A DNA stretch of 64,000 nt from SSC4 sp964443225. Lineage in GTDB: Bacteria > Chloroflexota > Anaerolineae > SSC4 > Amarolineaceae. Shown piece by piece: positions 1 through 8,411 of this stretch; the first letter of the stretch is position 1, and every line of letters begins with the position of its first letter. The translations under genes were made by a program, and so were the position numbers. The stretch spans positions 1 through 64,000 of the forward strand of contig CAYUCC010000002.1 of the NCBI GenBank assembly GCA_964443225.1, in the 5' to 3' direction. The notes under the pieces were generated by a model. That model saw only the letters and a program-made list of their open reading frames with translations. It ran no database searches and had not been told where the DNA came from.

Positions 1-75
1 GGGTGTTGGGGATTGGGGGGTAGGGGTTGGGGATTGGGGATTAGGGGTTGGGTTTTTGGGGTTGGGGGTCAAGGG
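1..75. repeat. G-run low-complexity repeat
   Basis: The + strand has about ten runs of three to six G separated by short T/A spacers, built from variants of TTGGGGAT and TAGGGGTTGG. It is a degenerate short tandem repeat with clear G-quadruplex potential on the + strand. The following bases to 293 stay G-rich and hold no gene I can defend; an open frame through 13-243 only reflects the composition. Confidence 0.7.
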
Positions 76-293
76 ACGAGAGAAGGGGATCGAGGCCAGG
101 TGTGGCGTAAACTGAGTGAACGGGTGAAAGGCGAAGTTGGGCGGGGGCAGAGGGTGTGGCGTGTCAGATCGAGATGGGGGAGACGGGGTGGGTGGGGGAC
201 GTGGCGCGTGAGCAGTTACGACAGATCGATCATTTCTCGGTGATCTCTGAGCCCTCTGTGGCAAAGGAGACGTATCCGGGGGAGAGATGAGTC

Positions 294-515
294 ATGGCGA
301 TGGGTGGTGGTGAACCGGAGGGCGAACGCGGGTTGACACTGCAGCTGGCGCAGCCGCTGCAGGTGTTGGATGCCGCGTTGGTTGTGTTACTCGACCGTTA
401 TCTGGCAGGGATTGGCGGGTATGGTGAGGTACGGTTGAAGGTGGTACAGGGGCGGGTGCGCTTCGTGGAGGTGGTGGTGAGTGTGGATGTGCAAAAAGTC
501 ATTCAAACAGTATGA
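294..515 (+). CDS. Small DUF2292-like protein, copy 1
   Basis: This encodes 73 residues. The ATG follows a GGGGGAGAG ribosome-binding site by about 7 bases. The C-terminal half has the pattern (I)GGYGEVRLKVVQGRVRFVE, resembling the short DUF2292 family (a YGxVxVxVxDGRVxxIE core, function unknown). The protein at 1013-1222 is a clear paralogue, sharing L-V-L-(D/N)-A in the N-terminal part and the GGYG, GRV and VEVV segments. It has no signal peptide or membrane segment. It stands alone upstream of an intergenic region of about 500 bases. The function is unknown; conservation between the two copies is the main evidence that it is real. Confidence 0.65.
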   Translation: MAMGGGEPEGERGLTLQLAQPLQVLDAALVVLLDRYLAGIGGYGEVRLKVVQGRVRFVEVVVSVDVQKVIQTV

Positions 516-1012
516 CAAAGGTCATATCTTTGGCTGGTGACAGTTGGTATACTCCAGGCGTTCTTTTTGCGTTCTGCACCCTGTTTGTGCTAAAATTGTT
601 TACCACCTTGTCAACGGGGTGAGAACCGCCCGCCTGGAGCAGCGCTGCATCCAGGGCTCATTTGTTTGACAAACCTGTCGATGGATGGTGCTTCCCGTTT
701 GGGCACCAGCCTTTCGGCGCCGCGATGTGACTCATAAACGACTGTCTTGCTTTGCCGGAAAAGATCGTACGCGACCCGGTGCGGCGGGACGACTCATGAA
801 CCTCAACTGAATAACCAACGACGGCGTGACCTTGTCAGAGGTGAGAGATTCCCGAAGGTCGCTTGGTGTGTCTTGTACTGGCGCGCGAGGCGGACTTTTT
901 GATTGGGCGCGGGGTAGCCGGCCGGGATGTCGGTACGGGATCGGGCGGTGTCTGCGCCTGCGGTAGGTTTTACCGGCAGCTGGTTCCCTGATGGCGGGAG
1001 TTGGAGGTACGT
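516..1012. other. Intergenic region between the two small paralogues
   Basis: About 500 bases without a convincing gene. It holds a near-perfect palindrome at 633-655 and a TATACT box at 548-553 without a good -35 partner. A frame open from 845 to 991 has no good start or ribosome-binding site. Two similar sequences, GTGACTCATAAAC near 727 and ACGACTCATGAAC near 788, may be weak direct repeats. I see no tRNA or known riboswitch. Confidence 0.4.
633..655. promoter_or_regulatory. Near-perfect palindrome
   Basis: CCTGGAGCAGC is followed at once by GCTGCATCCAGG, which is its reverse complement apart from one extra A. There is no T-tract after it, so it is more like an operator or RNA hairpin than a standard terminator. 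It lies upstream of the gene at 1013 and so possibly upstream of the transcript for the large kinase cluster. The function is inferred only from symmetry. Confidence 0.4.
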
Positions 1013-1222
1013 ATGGCGAAGAACCCCGATGGTGTGAGTGGCCAGCCGGTTCAGTACCGCGTGGTGTTGGATGCGCCGCTGCGGGTGTTGAATGCGCAGC
1101 TGGTAACCATGATCGACCGCAGTTTGGCCGAGGTCGGGGGGTATGGGGCGGTGCGGGTGGTGGTGAAGGATGGGCGGGTGCGGTATGTGGAGGTGGTGAG
1201 GAGTGTGGAGGTGAGGGGGTAG
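1013..1222 (+). CDS. Small DUF2292-like protein, copy 2
   Basis: This encodes 69 residues. I chose the ATG at 1013 because GGAGG at 1003-1007 sits just before it; a TTG at 1001 in the same frame lies on top of that site. The protein parallels the 294-515 product, with LRVLNAQL, GGYGAVRVVV, DGRVRYVEVV and a final SVEVR. The DUF2292-like core is 'YGxVxVxVxDGRVxxVE'. Only 26 bases separate it from the J-domain/FHA gene at 1249, so it may be the first gene of the large phospho-signalling transcript. The function is unknown. Confidence 0.65.
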   Translation: MAKNPDGVSGQPVQYRVVLDAPLRVLNAQLVTMIDRSLAEVGGYGAVRVVVKDGRVRYVEVVRSVEVRG

Positions 1223-1248
1223 CGGTGAAGTGACAGGGGTGTCCAACT

Positions 1249-2370
1249 ATGAATGAAACTCATTTTACTGTACTTGGGCTACGATTCGATGCCACTGATG
1301 CGCAAATAGGAGACGAATATTCCCGGCTGAAAGCACTCTACAAAGGCGATCAGGCGTATCTCCGCCGTTTGGATGAGGCTTACTGGGTTCTATCAAACCC
1401 AATTACACGCAAGCAGTATGTGCGGCACTTGAAGTCCCAAGGTGTAGTGGATGCCCCGCCAACAGCGTTGTCGCAAGATATGGCGCCTAATGACTCGTCA
1501 TCACCCGGATCAGGCACTGTTTCTGAAACAAGGAAAGCCGAGACAGTTTCTGGTCAACCAGTGAAACGCTCAACCCGGCAGCGTACTGAATTCCTGGACG
1601 CCGCGCCGTCATCACAGGCAGACCCCCGTATTCTCGCAGAACCAGGCAGAGGTAGTACAGGTGATGTTAATCGCAGAGCTCGCCAACGCACCGAATTCTT
1701 AGACGCCAAACCGGAGAGCGGATCTGCCGAGTTGCCCCAGGATCAAGCGTCTGTTGGGCGGCGTCAACGCACCGACTATTTTGATCCACACGCTTCACAA
1801 TCACCAGCAGCACCAACTGACAATAAGAAAGCAAGCGCTGCGGATGCAGCGCATGTCATCAAATCTACCACTCCAACCCCGACTCCCGCTGATAGCGATC
1901 TTGCCGGATCGTCACAGGTGATCGACACGGCAGGCGATTCAGTGCATTCACCAGTTGCGGCCACCGGAAACAAACCAGCTCCTGTCACACCCCATGCCGA
2001 GGTGACCGTATTGCATGATGGGCTACCACATGATGCCACAGTGCATCATGCCATACAAACAGTCGTGGTAGAGGTAGACTTTAGGGGCATAACGGGTGTC
2101 TTTACCCTGAATCCCGGTGCGAATCTGATTGGCCGCCCGCCACTACAGGGAGAGTCTCCAGCAATACCTTTGCCAGACCCGGATAAATACATTTCGCGTC
2201 GGCACGCCGTGATCACGTGGCATGGACAGCACTGCACATTGATCGATCAAGGCAGCCGTAACGGCACGTATTTGAACAATCAGCGTTTGCAGCCTCAACG
2301 TGAATATGACTTGCAGAATGGTGACAGTATCGTGATCGAGGAGCGTCATTTGCGCATTTCGATGACGTAG
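1249..2370 (+). CDS. Degenerate J-domain protein with three RQRT motifs and a C-terminal FHA domain
   Basis: The protein has 373 residues. Residues 5-62 look like a J domain (FTVLGL at the start and LDEAYWVLSNPITRKQY at the end), but the HPD tripeptide needed to stimulate Hsp70 is absent. A disordered middle carries three copies of an RQRT motif, RQRTEFLDA at Thr113, RQRTEFLDA at Thr148 and RQRTDYFD at Thr175. The C-terminus (about 285-373) is an FHA phospho-Thr-binding domain with GR at 295-296, SRRH at 316-319 and SRNG at 336-339. No membrane segment is visible. The basic-then-Thr-then-acidic motifs look like kinase substrate sites, so the protein could be phosphorylated by a neighbouring kinase and bound by FHA domains, including its own. 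It heads the kinase/phosphatase cluster. Confidence 0.85.
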   Translation: MNETHFTVLGLRFDATDAQIGDEYSRLKALYKGDQAYLRRLDEAYWVLSNPITRKQYVRHLKSQGVVDAPPTALSQDMAPNDSSSPGSGTVSETRKAETVSGQPVKRSTRQRTEFLDAAPSSQADPRILAEPGRGSTGDVNRRARQRTEFLDAKPESGSAELPQDQASVGRRQRTDYFDPHASQSPAAPTDNKKASAADAAHVIKSTTPTPTPADSDLAGSSQVIDTAGDSVHSPVAATGNKPAPVTPHAEVTVLHDGLPHDATVHHAIQTVVVEVDFRGITGVFTLNPGANLIGRPPLQGESPAIPLPDPDKYISRRHAVITWHGQHCTLIDQGSRNGTYLNNQRLQPQREYDLQNGDSIVIEERHLRISMT

Positions 2371-2405
2371 GTGCATTGCGTATGAGTAGTTGGTTGGAGG
2401 AATGA

Positions 2406-2978
2406 ATGCTCCAGGAGTTGAGCGACCCTTTTGCATCCGACGCGACTATCCCCGACATGAAGACGACGGAGGATTTTGCGCCTTTTGAAGTTCCCGGCTT
2501 TGAAACCGCAGTCACTCCTCCACACAGGTCCCAATGGCCCATATTACTGGTCATCGCCGGTGCGGTTTTGCTGGTTGCGGCGCTGGCAATTGGGGCGTGG
2601 CTGCTCCTAAGTCGTAGTGCGGTGGCCTCACCCGAACCGACGATGCGTGCGTATTATGATGCCCTGGAAGCCAAGGACTTTGCCCGCGTGACTTCCCTAA
2701 TGGACCCAGACGTCGTATTGCTAACCGAGAATATTCTGCCAACCGTGGCTCAGATCCAGAGCTGGATACAAGCAGAAACAGGCTTGAACGTTGAGCTCGA
2801 CTGGGATTTTCAAGATCTTGTGTTCGATGTCCAGAATCTCACAACAGATTCAGCCACCGTGCAAGTCACAGGTCGAGTGCGCGTTTACGAGAAGCTAACC
2901 AATCTGGGCGCCGCTCTACCTTATACCTGGTCACACGCACTCGTCAACAAAAACGGCCGCTGGTATGTGGAGCCATAA
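2406..2978 (+). CDS. Single-pass membrane protein with NTF2-like outer domain
   Basis: This encodes 190 residues; the ATG follows GGAGG at 2396-2400. An acidic cytoplasmic N-terminus of about 43 residues precedes one membrane segment (about 44-68, WPILLVIAGAVLLVAALAI). From about 77 the sequence EPTMRAYYDALEAKDFARV opens a small domain that ends in NKNGRWYVEP, the usual pattern of NTF2/SnoaL-like or DUF4878-like lipoprotein domains, which bind small ligands or serve as scaffolds. No catalytic residues are recognisable. It lies between an FHA gene and a PP2C phosphatase and probably belongs to the same membrane complex. The fold is inferred from its start and end motifs. Confidence 0.75.
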   Translation: MLQELSDPFASDATIPDMKTTEDFAPFEVPGFETAVTPPHRSQWPILLVIAGAVLLVAALAIGAWLLLSRSAVASPEPTMRAYYDALEAKDFARVTSLMDPDVVLLTENILPTVAQIQSWIQAETGLNVELDWDFQDLVFDVQNLTTDSATVQVTGRVRVYEKLTNLGAALPYTWSHALVNKNGRWYVEP

Positions 2979-2994
2979 TAAGGGATACTGGGCG

Positions 2995-4848
2995 ATGGAC
3001 CAATACGCACAGATCACGATCGGTACAGAAAGTGACAGGGGCACCACCCGTGATATCAATGAAGATAGAATGGGTACGATCGTTGTGCCGGATCCTACGG
3101 ACGCCAGTCGCAACAGAACTTTATGCGTCGTAGCCGATGGTATGGGCGGCCATGCTGCAGGTGAAGTGGCCAGCCAGCTTGCAGTCGACACTGTCACCCG
3201 TCAATTTCCCACCTATGCAGATTTGCCCGTCACCGAAGCCTTGCAGGAAGCTATCAAGGCTGCGAATAATGCAATATTCGAAGCAGCCGGCTTTGATGAC
3301 AGGGCTGGCATGGGCACAACGGTGGTGTGTGCAGTCTTCAGTGGCGACCAGTTGGTTGTGGCCCATGTTGGTGACAGCCGGGCGTACCTGTTGCGCAACG
3401 GCGAACTAACTGCTTTGACCGAAGATCACAGCTTGGTCAACGAACAGTTAAGAAGCGGCATCATCACGGCTGAAGAGGCAGCTCAGAGCACTAACCGTCA
3501 CATTCTGAGTCGGGCACTGGGTAAACGGCCAGAAGTCACGCCAGAAGTAAGACCGCCTCTGGCTTTGGCGGCTGGCGACCTGATTCTCCTGTGCAGTGAC
3601 GGTGTCCATGGTTACATCGACCATTCGAACATCGAAACCCAGCTCACCCAGACCTGGGACCAGGATCCCGGGGTGTTGGCAAGCGCTTTGCTCGATCTTG
3701 CCAACAATACCGGGGGATATGACAACGCAACGGCGATTGTGATTCGTGTCGACCGGATAAATACGACATCACGTCCCGTTGTGGCAAGGACCGTTACCCA
3801 ACCGACTGGCCCGCGGGAGGTGCCAGTACCTGAACCGGTATGGCTCGACACAACATACAGCTCGTCGTTAGAACAGGTTGACATTGCAGAAATGCCGCGT
3901 GAACAGCCCGCGCCGTCGCGACTCCGTAACGTGTCGTTGGTCATTGCCGGCAGTTTTGCTGGAATAATCATACTGTGTTTGGTCGGCCTGTTTGGTGTGA
4001 CGAGCCTGAATCGAAATATCACGGCGGGACCGACAATTCTGCCTGCCATGGCAATTGCGCTCGGATCACCAACGAGTGCGGCCACCGCTGCAATCAATAG
4101 GACACCGACATCTGCGCCAATTATGCGAGCCACGGCGGCGGCAACGGTCACTCCAGCGCCACCTCCGACCGCGACCGTGCTGCCGTCTTCATCCCCATTG
4201 CTTTTGCAGACACCAACAAGACTACCGATGCCCTCGCCGACGACCAGCCCGATGGTGTCGCGTACGCTGACTGCTGCTCCACCGTCCGATACGCCGACAT
4301 TGGCTGCAACGCCCGCCGTGGCACCAACGATTGCGCCAAGCACAATGATCCCCATCCCAGCACTACCGCCTTCACCTCCTGATCAGTCGTGGCACAAGTT
4401 GACGGTTGAGCTTATTCCGCCACTGATACCTGACGAGACACAGCCAGAATCAGAGGCTGTCTATACGCGTGGCCTGCGGAAAATCGAGGTCACGGTGGAA
4501 TCGGAACAACTGGCGCTGGAGCCGGAAGAACCGCTTGAAGTACAATGGCCGATAACCGACGCAATCAATGACTTGCAGCTGGAACTGGTGCCTCAAGGCA
4601 ATTATCGGGGGGCTGAGATGATCAAGATTGATGTCTCAGTCGTAGTATATCAGATTACCGAAACATACCATATTGTGGTGGATCGTGATGCCCTGACTGC
4701 GGGGAGAATTCCAACACTCATAATCACAATACGGCTTCGATCCACGAATCCAATCCAAACCGGAGCCGAAATACCTGTCGCGATCACATGGAACGGCAAT
4801 AAGGCATCCCTGATCAAATTTACAGGACGAGTGAGTGGCTTGCCATAG
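2995..4848 (+). CDS. Membrane PP2C-type Ser/Thr phosphatase with outer domain
   Basis: The product has 617 residues. I start it at ATG 2995 after AAGGGA; an upstream in-frame ATG at 2965 would overlap the previous gene. The PP2C domain (about 5-255) keeps the metal-binding motifs INED (21-24), VADGMGGHAAGEVAS (from 46), AHVGDSRAY, LLCSDGVHG and GYDNATAIV. One membrane segment lies near 310-338, then a Pro/Thr/Ala-rich linker of about 125 residues, then an outer domain (about 463-617) ending PVAITWNGNKASLIKFTG. That end resembles the C-terminus of the kinase encoded next (PVMVTWKGNDQATITYTG). The enzyme should dephosphorylate phospho-Ser/Thr proteins in the cytoplasm, with activity perhaps tuned by the outer domain. 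Confidence in the phosphatase is high. Confidence 0.93.
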   Translation: MDQYAQITIGTESDRGTTRDINEDRMGTIVVPDPTDASRNRTLCVVADGMGGHAAGEVASQLAVDTVTRQFPTYADLPVTEALQEAIKAANNAIFEAAGFDDRAGMGTTVVCAVFSGDQLVVAHVGDSRAYLLRNGELTALTEDHSLVNEQLRSGIITAEEAAQSTNRHILSRALGKRPEVTPEVRPPLALAAGDLILLCSDGVHGYIDHSNIETQLTQTWDQDPGVLASALLDLANNTGGYDNATAIVIRVDRINTTSRPVVARTVTQPTGPREVPVPEPVWLDTTYSSSLEQVDIAEMPREQPAPSRLRNVSLVIAGSFAGIIILCLVGLFGVTSLNRNITAGPTILPAMAIALGSPTSAATAAINRTPTSAPIMRATAAATVTPAPPPTATVLPSSSPLLLQTPTRLPMPSPTTSPMVSRTLTAAPPSDTPTLAATPAVAPTIAPSTMIPIPALPPSPPDQSWHKLTVELIPPLIPDETQPESEAVYTRGLRKIEVTVESEQLALEPEEPLEVQWPITDAINDLQLELVPQGNYRGAEMIKIDVSVVVYQITETYHIVVDRDALTAGRIPTLIITIRLRSTNPIQTGAEIPVAITWNGNKASLIKFTGRVSGLP

Positions 4849-4894
4849 GATGAGCCACCAATGTGGTTGTGTTGTATAGGCAGGTAGAGTAGAG

Positions 4895-6478
4895 ATGGAT
4901 GCGCAGTATTTTTTGAAGTCAGGCACATTATTGAAGGAGCAGTATCGCATCCAGGCGCTACTTGGAGAGGGTGGTATGGGAGCAGTTTATCAGGCGCAGG
5001 ATGAAAAGCTTGACTACCCGTGTGCAGTCAAGGAAGTTCGCCTGACACATCTGCCAACCCAGGCCGATATCGATGCCATCTCGCCAGCGAATGACACAGG
5101 TGTGCGCATACCGGGAAAACCGCGTGTGACACGTGAGAAGATGATTGACCAGTTTGGACAGGAAGCCAAACTTCTCAACAAACTCGAACACCCGAACTTG
5201 CCCAGAGTCAGGCATTTTTTCGACGATGATGACCGCCTCTATCTCGTAATGACTTTGGTGGAGGGTGAAGACCTGGAAATCAAGTTAGAGCATCAAAAGG
5301 GACCGTTTCCAGCCAAACAGGTGGTAGATTGGATCGACCAAGTACTAGACGCTTTGATCTACTGCCATAAGAATGGTGTGATCCACCGGGATATCAAACC
5401 GGCTAATATCATTGTCAGGGCAGACGAAAAGGCTTATTTGGTGGATTTTGGAATTGCCAGGTATGTCGATGCCACGCATACGACGGTCAGTGCTCAGGCC
5501 CACACGCCAGGTTTTAGTCCACCCGAGCAGTATACTGCCAGGACGGATGCACGAAGCGACATCTATTCCCTGGGTGCAACCATGTACATATTGTTGTCAT
5601 GCGAGCCGCCACAGGATGCATTCGATCGGGCTGAAAACGATCTCTTGAAGCCTTTGGCATCTTTGGTGCCCAGTATTTCACCAGCACTGAATGCTGCCGT
5701 GATGAAAGCAATGGCAATTCGACGATCTGATCGCTTTCAGACAGTCGAGGAAATGCGGTCTGCCATACAGGCGGCGATGGAGACAAAGGCGGTCGATAGA
5801 GGACCAGTGCCACCGGAAAGGGTGAAGGGTAATGAATCGTTTGGGCCGGCGTTGTTTGGAGTACTCTTGCTCACTACCGTACTTGTTTTGGCTATTGCGG
5901 TGGGTCGAAACACAACGCCGCAGCAGCCTACCGGCACGCCGGTGCCAACCGGTGCTCCTGTGGACACTCCATGGAAGCCCGGTCCAACGTCGGATCCCAC
6001 TTATACCGTTGAGGTGCCAACGATAGTGCCTGCAGGGAGTTTCGCAGTGACGCTTCCCTCCCCACTCGATCCGGATGACAAGTTGGGACTTCCGGTGAAA
6101 GTGAGTGTTACGGTTCAGATAGACCAGCTTGCCATAAAATCAGGCTTGGACTCGACGGTCGATGCGCTTGTCAGTGACACACTGCAGAATGTGCGGCTGC
6201 TATTGATACCACAGCCAGGGCTCAGCACGACTGAACTGGAGGCCGGCGTGGACCTCACATGTGAATTCTATTATGAAGGAGATGACGTCCGGTTGGCCGG
6301 TGTTGCGCCGGTTCGAATGACAATCGATCCAGCGTCCCCCTTCGAGATCCTGCTGTCATGGCAGCAGCCAAGGCGCACGCCCCGCGCGATGCCCTCGGCC
6401 ATGCCTGTCATGGTAACTTGGAAAGGCAATGACCAGGCGACAATAACCTACACGGGCGAGATTGAGCTGGCGCCATAG
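4895..6478 (+). CDS. Transmembrane Ser/Thr protein kinase (PknB type)
   Basis: The protein has 527 residues. Kinase motifs: LLGEGGMGAVYQA (22-34), the ATP-binding Lys46 in CAVKEV, HRDIKPAN with H164-R165-D166, VDFGIAR and PGFSPPEQY. All catalytic residues are present, so it should be active. An insert of about 30 residues separates the beta-3 lysine from helix alpha-C (FGQEAKLL); the kinase at 21944 has a matching insert. A membrane segment lies near 315-337, followed by a Thr/Pro linker and an outer domain (about 376-527) related at its end to that of the phosphatase just upstream. The pair probably acts on shared targets in response to one extracytoplasmic cue. The target proteins are not known. 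Confidence 0.95.
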   Translation: MDAQYFLKSGTLLKEQYRIQALLGEGGMGAVYQAQDEKLDYPCAVKEVRLTHLPTQADIDAISPANDTGVRIPGKPRVTREKMIDQFGQEAKLLNKLEHPNLPRVRHFFDDDDRLYLVMTLVEGEDLEIKLEHQKGPFPAKQVVDWIDQVLDALIYCHKNGVIHRDIKPANIIVRADEKAYLVDFGIARYVDATHTTVSAQAHTPGFSPPEQYTARTDARSDIYSLGATMYILLSCEPPQDAFDRAENDLLKPLASLVPSISPALNAAVMKAMAIRRSDRFQTVEEMRSAIQAAMETKAVDRGPVPPERVKGNESFGPALFGVLLLTTVLVLAIAVGRNTTPQQPTGTPVPTGAPVDTPWKPGPTSDPTYTVEVPTIVPAGSFAVTLPSPLDPDDKLGLPVKVSVTVQIDQLAIKSGLDSTVDALVSDTLQNVRLLLIPQPGLSTTELEAGVDLTCEFYYEGDDVRLAGVAPVRMTIDPASPFEILLSWQQPRRTPRAMPSAMPVMVTWKGNDQATITYTGEIELAP

Positions 6479-6544
6479 GATCTGTGTGAGCCAGTGACTT
6501 GATCCCAAGTTTCCGATGCGACGGAAAGAGGACGGCAGAGACAC

Positions 6545-8392
6545 ATGCTAACATCAGGCCAGGAACTAAAATTGCGCTATGAAGTGAAAACACAACTTGG
6601 TGAGGGAGGCATGGGTACTGTTTATCAGGCATATGACCGCATAGAGGAATCCCAATGTGCCATCAAGGAGTATCGCCCAGTCGGTTCAAGCCAAGGTGAT
6701 GACAGAGAAACAGTTGATTCACCAGAACGGGCTCGGCAAGAGCAGATTCAGCAAGAAAAGATTCAGCAAGAAAAGATTCAACAAGAACGGATTCTGTCGG
6801 AAGCACGAATCCTTGCTAGGCTCAAACACCCCAATTTGCCTAGAGTACGCGACTATTTTCCGGACAACGGCTGTGTTTATCTGGTAATGGATCTTGTTGA
6901 TGGGGAGGATTTAGACCACAAATTTCAGAACTCATCAAGGCCTAATGTCAATCAAGTGATCGATTGGAGTGTGCAGGTATTAGATGCCCTAGTTTACTGT
7001 CACCACCAGGAAGTGATCCATCTCGACATCAAGCCAAGCAACATCATTGTGAACGATAAAGGCATAGTTTACCTGGTTGATTTTGGCATCGCCCAATACA
7101 TTGGTGTATCGCCCAACGCCATGAGTGCTAAGCAGGGCACAAGGGGTTTCAGCCCACCCGAACAGTACCAAGGTAAACCCGTTAAACAAAGCGATATTTA
7201 TGCATTGGGTGCCACCATGTATGCGCTCCTTACGGGCACAAATCCGCCACCCGCTCTTGAACGAACCAATAGTGACCAGCTCAAATCGAAATTGGACTTG
7301 GTGCCTGGCATTACGCCAGCATTGACTGCGATGGTAATGAAAGCACTGGCAATTGACCCATCGGATCGCTATGAGACAGCTGAAGGAATGCGCAATGCAT
7401 TCCTGCCCATGACACATCCTTGGCAGAAAGCACCACCGGCTAATCCTTTGCATGGCAGAGACATGGCCAGAAGGCATCTCCCCCAACAAATACTACTCAC
7501 ATGGAGAAAAGGACGATGTGTTCTCCAAGATGAAGCGAATCGAACAATCAAACCAGTAATGATCACGCCGTATGGGAACAACCGACTTTGTGTAGCTTGG
7601 GACTCTGGTGAACTCGGAATTTATGAGGAGAACAACGACAGATTCGTTCTACACGATCAATATGGCCTGAATCCTCTAAAACTTGGGGTTCAAGTCAAAG
7701 TACTGGACCTTGCGACGGATGGCGTAGGTTTTTTTGTTTTAGCACGATTAGGCTCTGAAATGAAGTGCGTGTTGTATAGGATTGACGAACAGTCTTGCTT
7801 GCAGAAGACTCACCTTCATGAAGACCTACCATCGGACATTTGTCGAATGACATGTCTAGACGAAGTGTTGTATTTTGTGAGAATGTCCCACGTATATTCT
7901 TGTCATCTTCACCAGAAACTCGTATCGACAGAGGTGAAGGAATGTGTAGAAGTAAATGCAATCGTGGCTTCCATCGATCTGCTTTTTGTCACGGGCCGAC
8001 ACGAAACATCCACAGAAAACCAGCCACTATATACAGTATGGGAGCGATCAAGGGACACATATGAAACTCCGTGGCAGCGTGTGTTGACCGTTAGTTCCAA
8101 GAATCGCTTTCTGTTGGCATTAGATTCTCGACATGGACATGTCTACGCCATAACGATGAAGGATGCCGGTTCGGTGATGTACATCTTGCATGCAAACACA
8201 GGCGAGGTATTGTCCAGCTATTTTCTGCGGGGTTTGCACGATGTCGAAGGAATTGCAGTTGGCTCCCACAAAGTATTCTTGTTGACTGTCAAGCCAAACG
8301 AGCAGTGCGTTTACTGGTACGGTCGCCAACGTCTCGTGTTGCAGCCCAAGCACCAACTTAGTTCTCAACCGGCACAATCGCAGCCTCTTTGA
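6545..8392 (+). CDS. Soluble Ser/Thr kinase with HLD catalytic loop and propeller-like C-terminus
   Basis: The protein has 615 residues. The kinase domain (about 10-280) has LGEGGMGTVYQAYD, CAIKEY, VDFGIAQ and GFSPPEQY. The catalytic loop reads HLDIKPSN (H159-L160-D161), so the usual Arg is Leu while the catalytic Asp stays; it is a non-RD kinase and may not need activation-loop phosphorylation. Before helix alpha-C there is a Gln/Glu-rich stretch of repeated IQQEK units coded by a 15-base tandem repeat. Residues after about 300 have no membrane segment and alternate short hydrophobic strands like a beta-propeller, but I recognise no named repeat. It shares the HPNLP..R subfamily motif with the kinases at 4895 and 21944. 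Confidence 0.9.
   Translation: MLTSGQELKLRYEVKTQLGEGGMGTVYQAYDRIEESQCAIKEYRPVGSSQGDDRETVDSPERARQEQIQQEKIQQEKIQQERILSEARILARLKHPNLPRVRDYFPDNGCVYLVMDLVDGEDLDHKFQNSSRPNVNQVIDWSVQVLDALVYCHHQEVIHLDIKPSNIIVNDKGIVYLVDFGIAQYIGVSPNAMSAKQGTRGFSPPEQYQGKPVKQSDIYALGATMYALLTGTNPPPALERTNSDQLKSKLDLVPGITPALTAMVMKALAIDPSDRYETAEGMRNAFLPMTHPWQKAPPANPLHGRDMARRHLPQQILLTWRKGRCVLQDEANRTIKPVMITPYGNNRLCVAWDSGELGIYEENNDRFVLHDQYGLNPLKLGVQVKVLDLATDGVGFFVLARLGSEMKCVLYRIDEQSCLQKTHLHEDLPSDICRMTCLDEVLYFVRMSHVYSCHLHQKLVSTEVKECVEVNAIVASIDLLFVTGRHETSTENQPLYTVWERSRDTYETPWQRVLTVSSKNRFLLALDSRHGHVYAITMKDAGSVMYILHANTGEVLSSYFLRGLHDVEGIAVGSHKVFLLTVKPNEQCVYWYGRQRLVLQPKHQLSSQPAQSQPL
6744..6788 (+). repeat. Three 15-base tandem units inside the kinase gene
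   Basis: The unit AGATTCAGCAAGAAA occurs at 6744-6758 and 6759-6773, with a diverged copy at 6774-6788. It keeps frame and codes for IQQEK repeats in the insert before helix alpha-C. Such an array can change copy number by slippage without breaking the frame. Confidence 0.85.
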
Positions 8393-8411
8393 GCCAGCAG
8401 GAGCCGCATCC

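Noticed and set aside
13..243. Open frame of 76 codons in the G-rich start
   Set aside because: Its Gly/Trp/Arg-rich product simply reflects the G-run repeat; no ribosome-binding site or family pattern.
174..290. Short frame of 38 codons ending just before the first DUF2292-like gene
   Set aside because: It reads fairly naturally (REQLRQIDHFSVISEPS), but has no good ribosome-binding site and no homologue I know, so it was left out.
803..1246. Minus-strand frame of 147 codons opposite the second small gene
   Set aside because: His/Pro-rich composition is the mirror of the G-rich + strand; the + strand gene has a paralogue and a ribosome-binding site.
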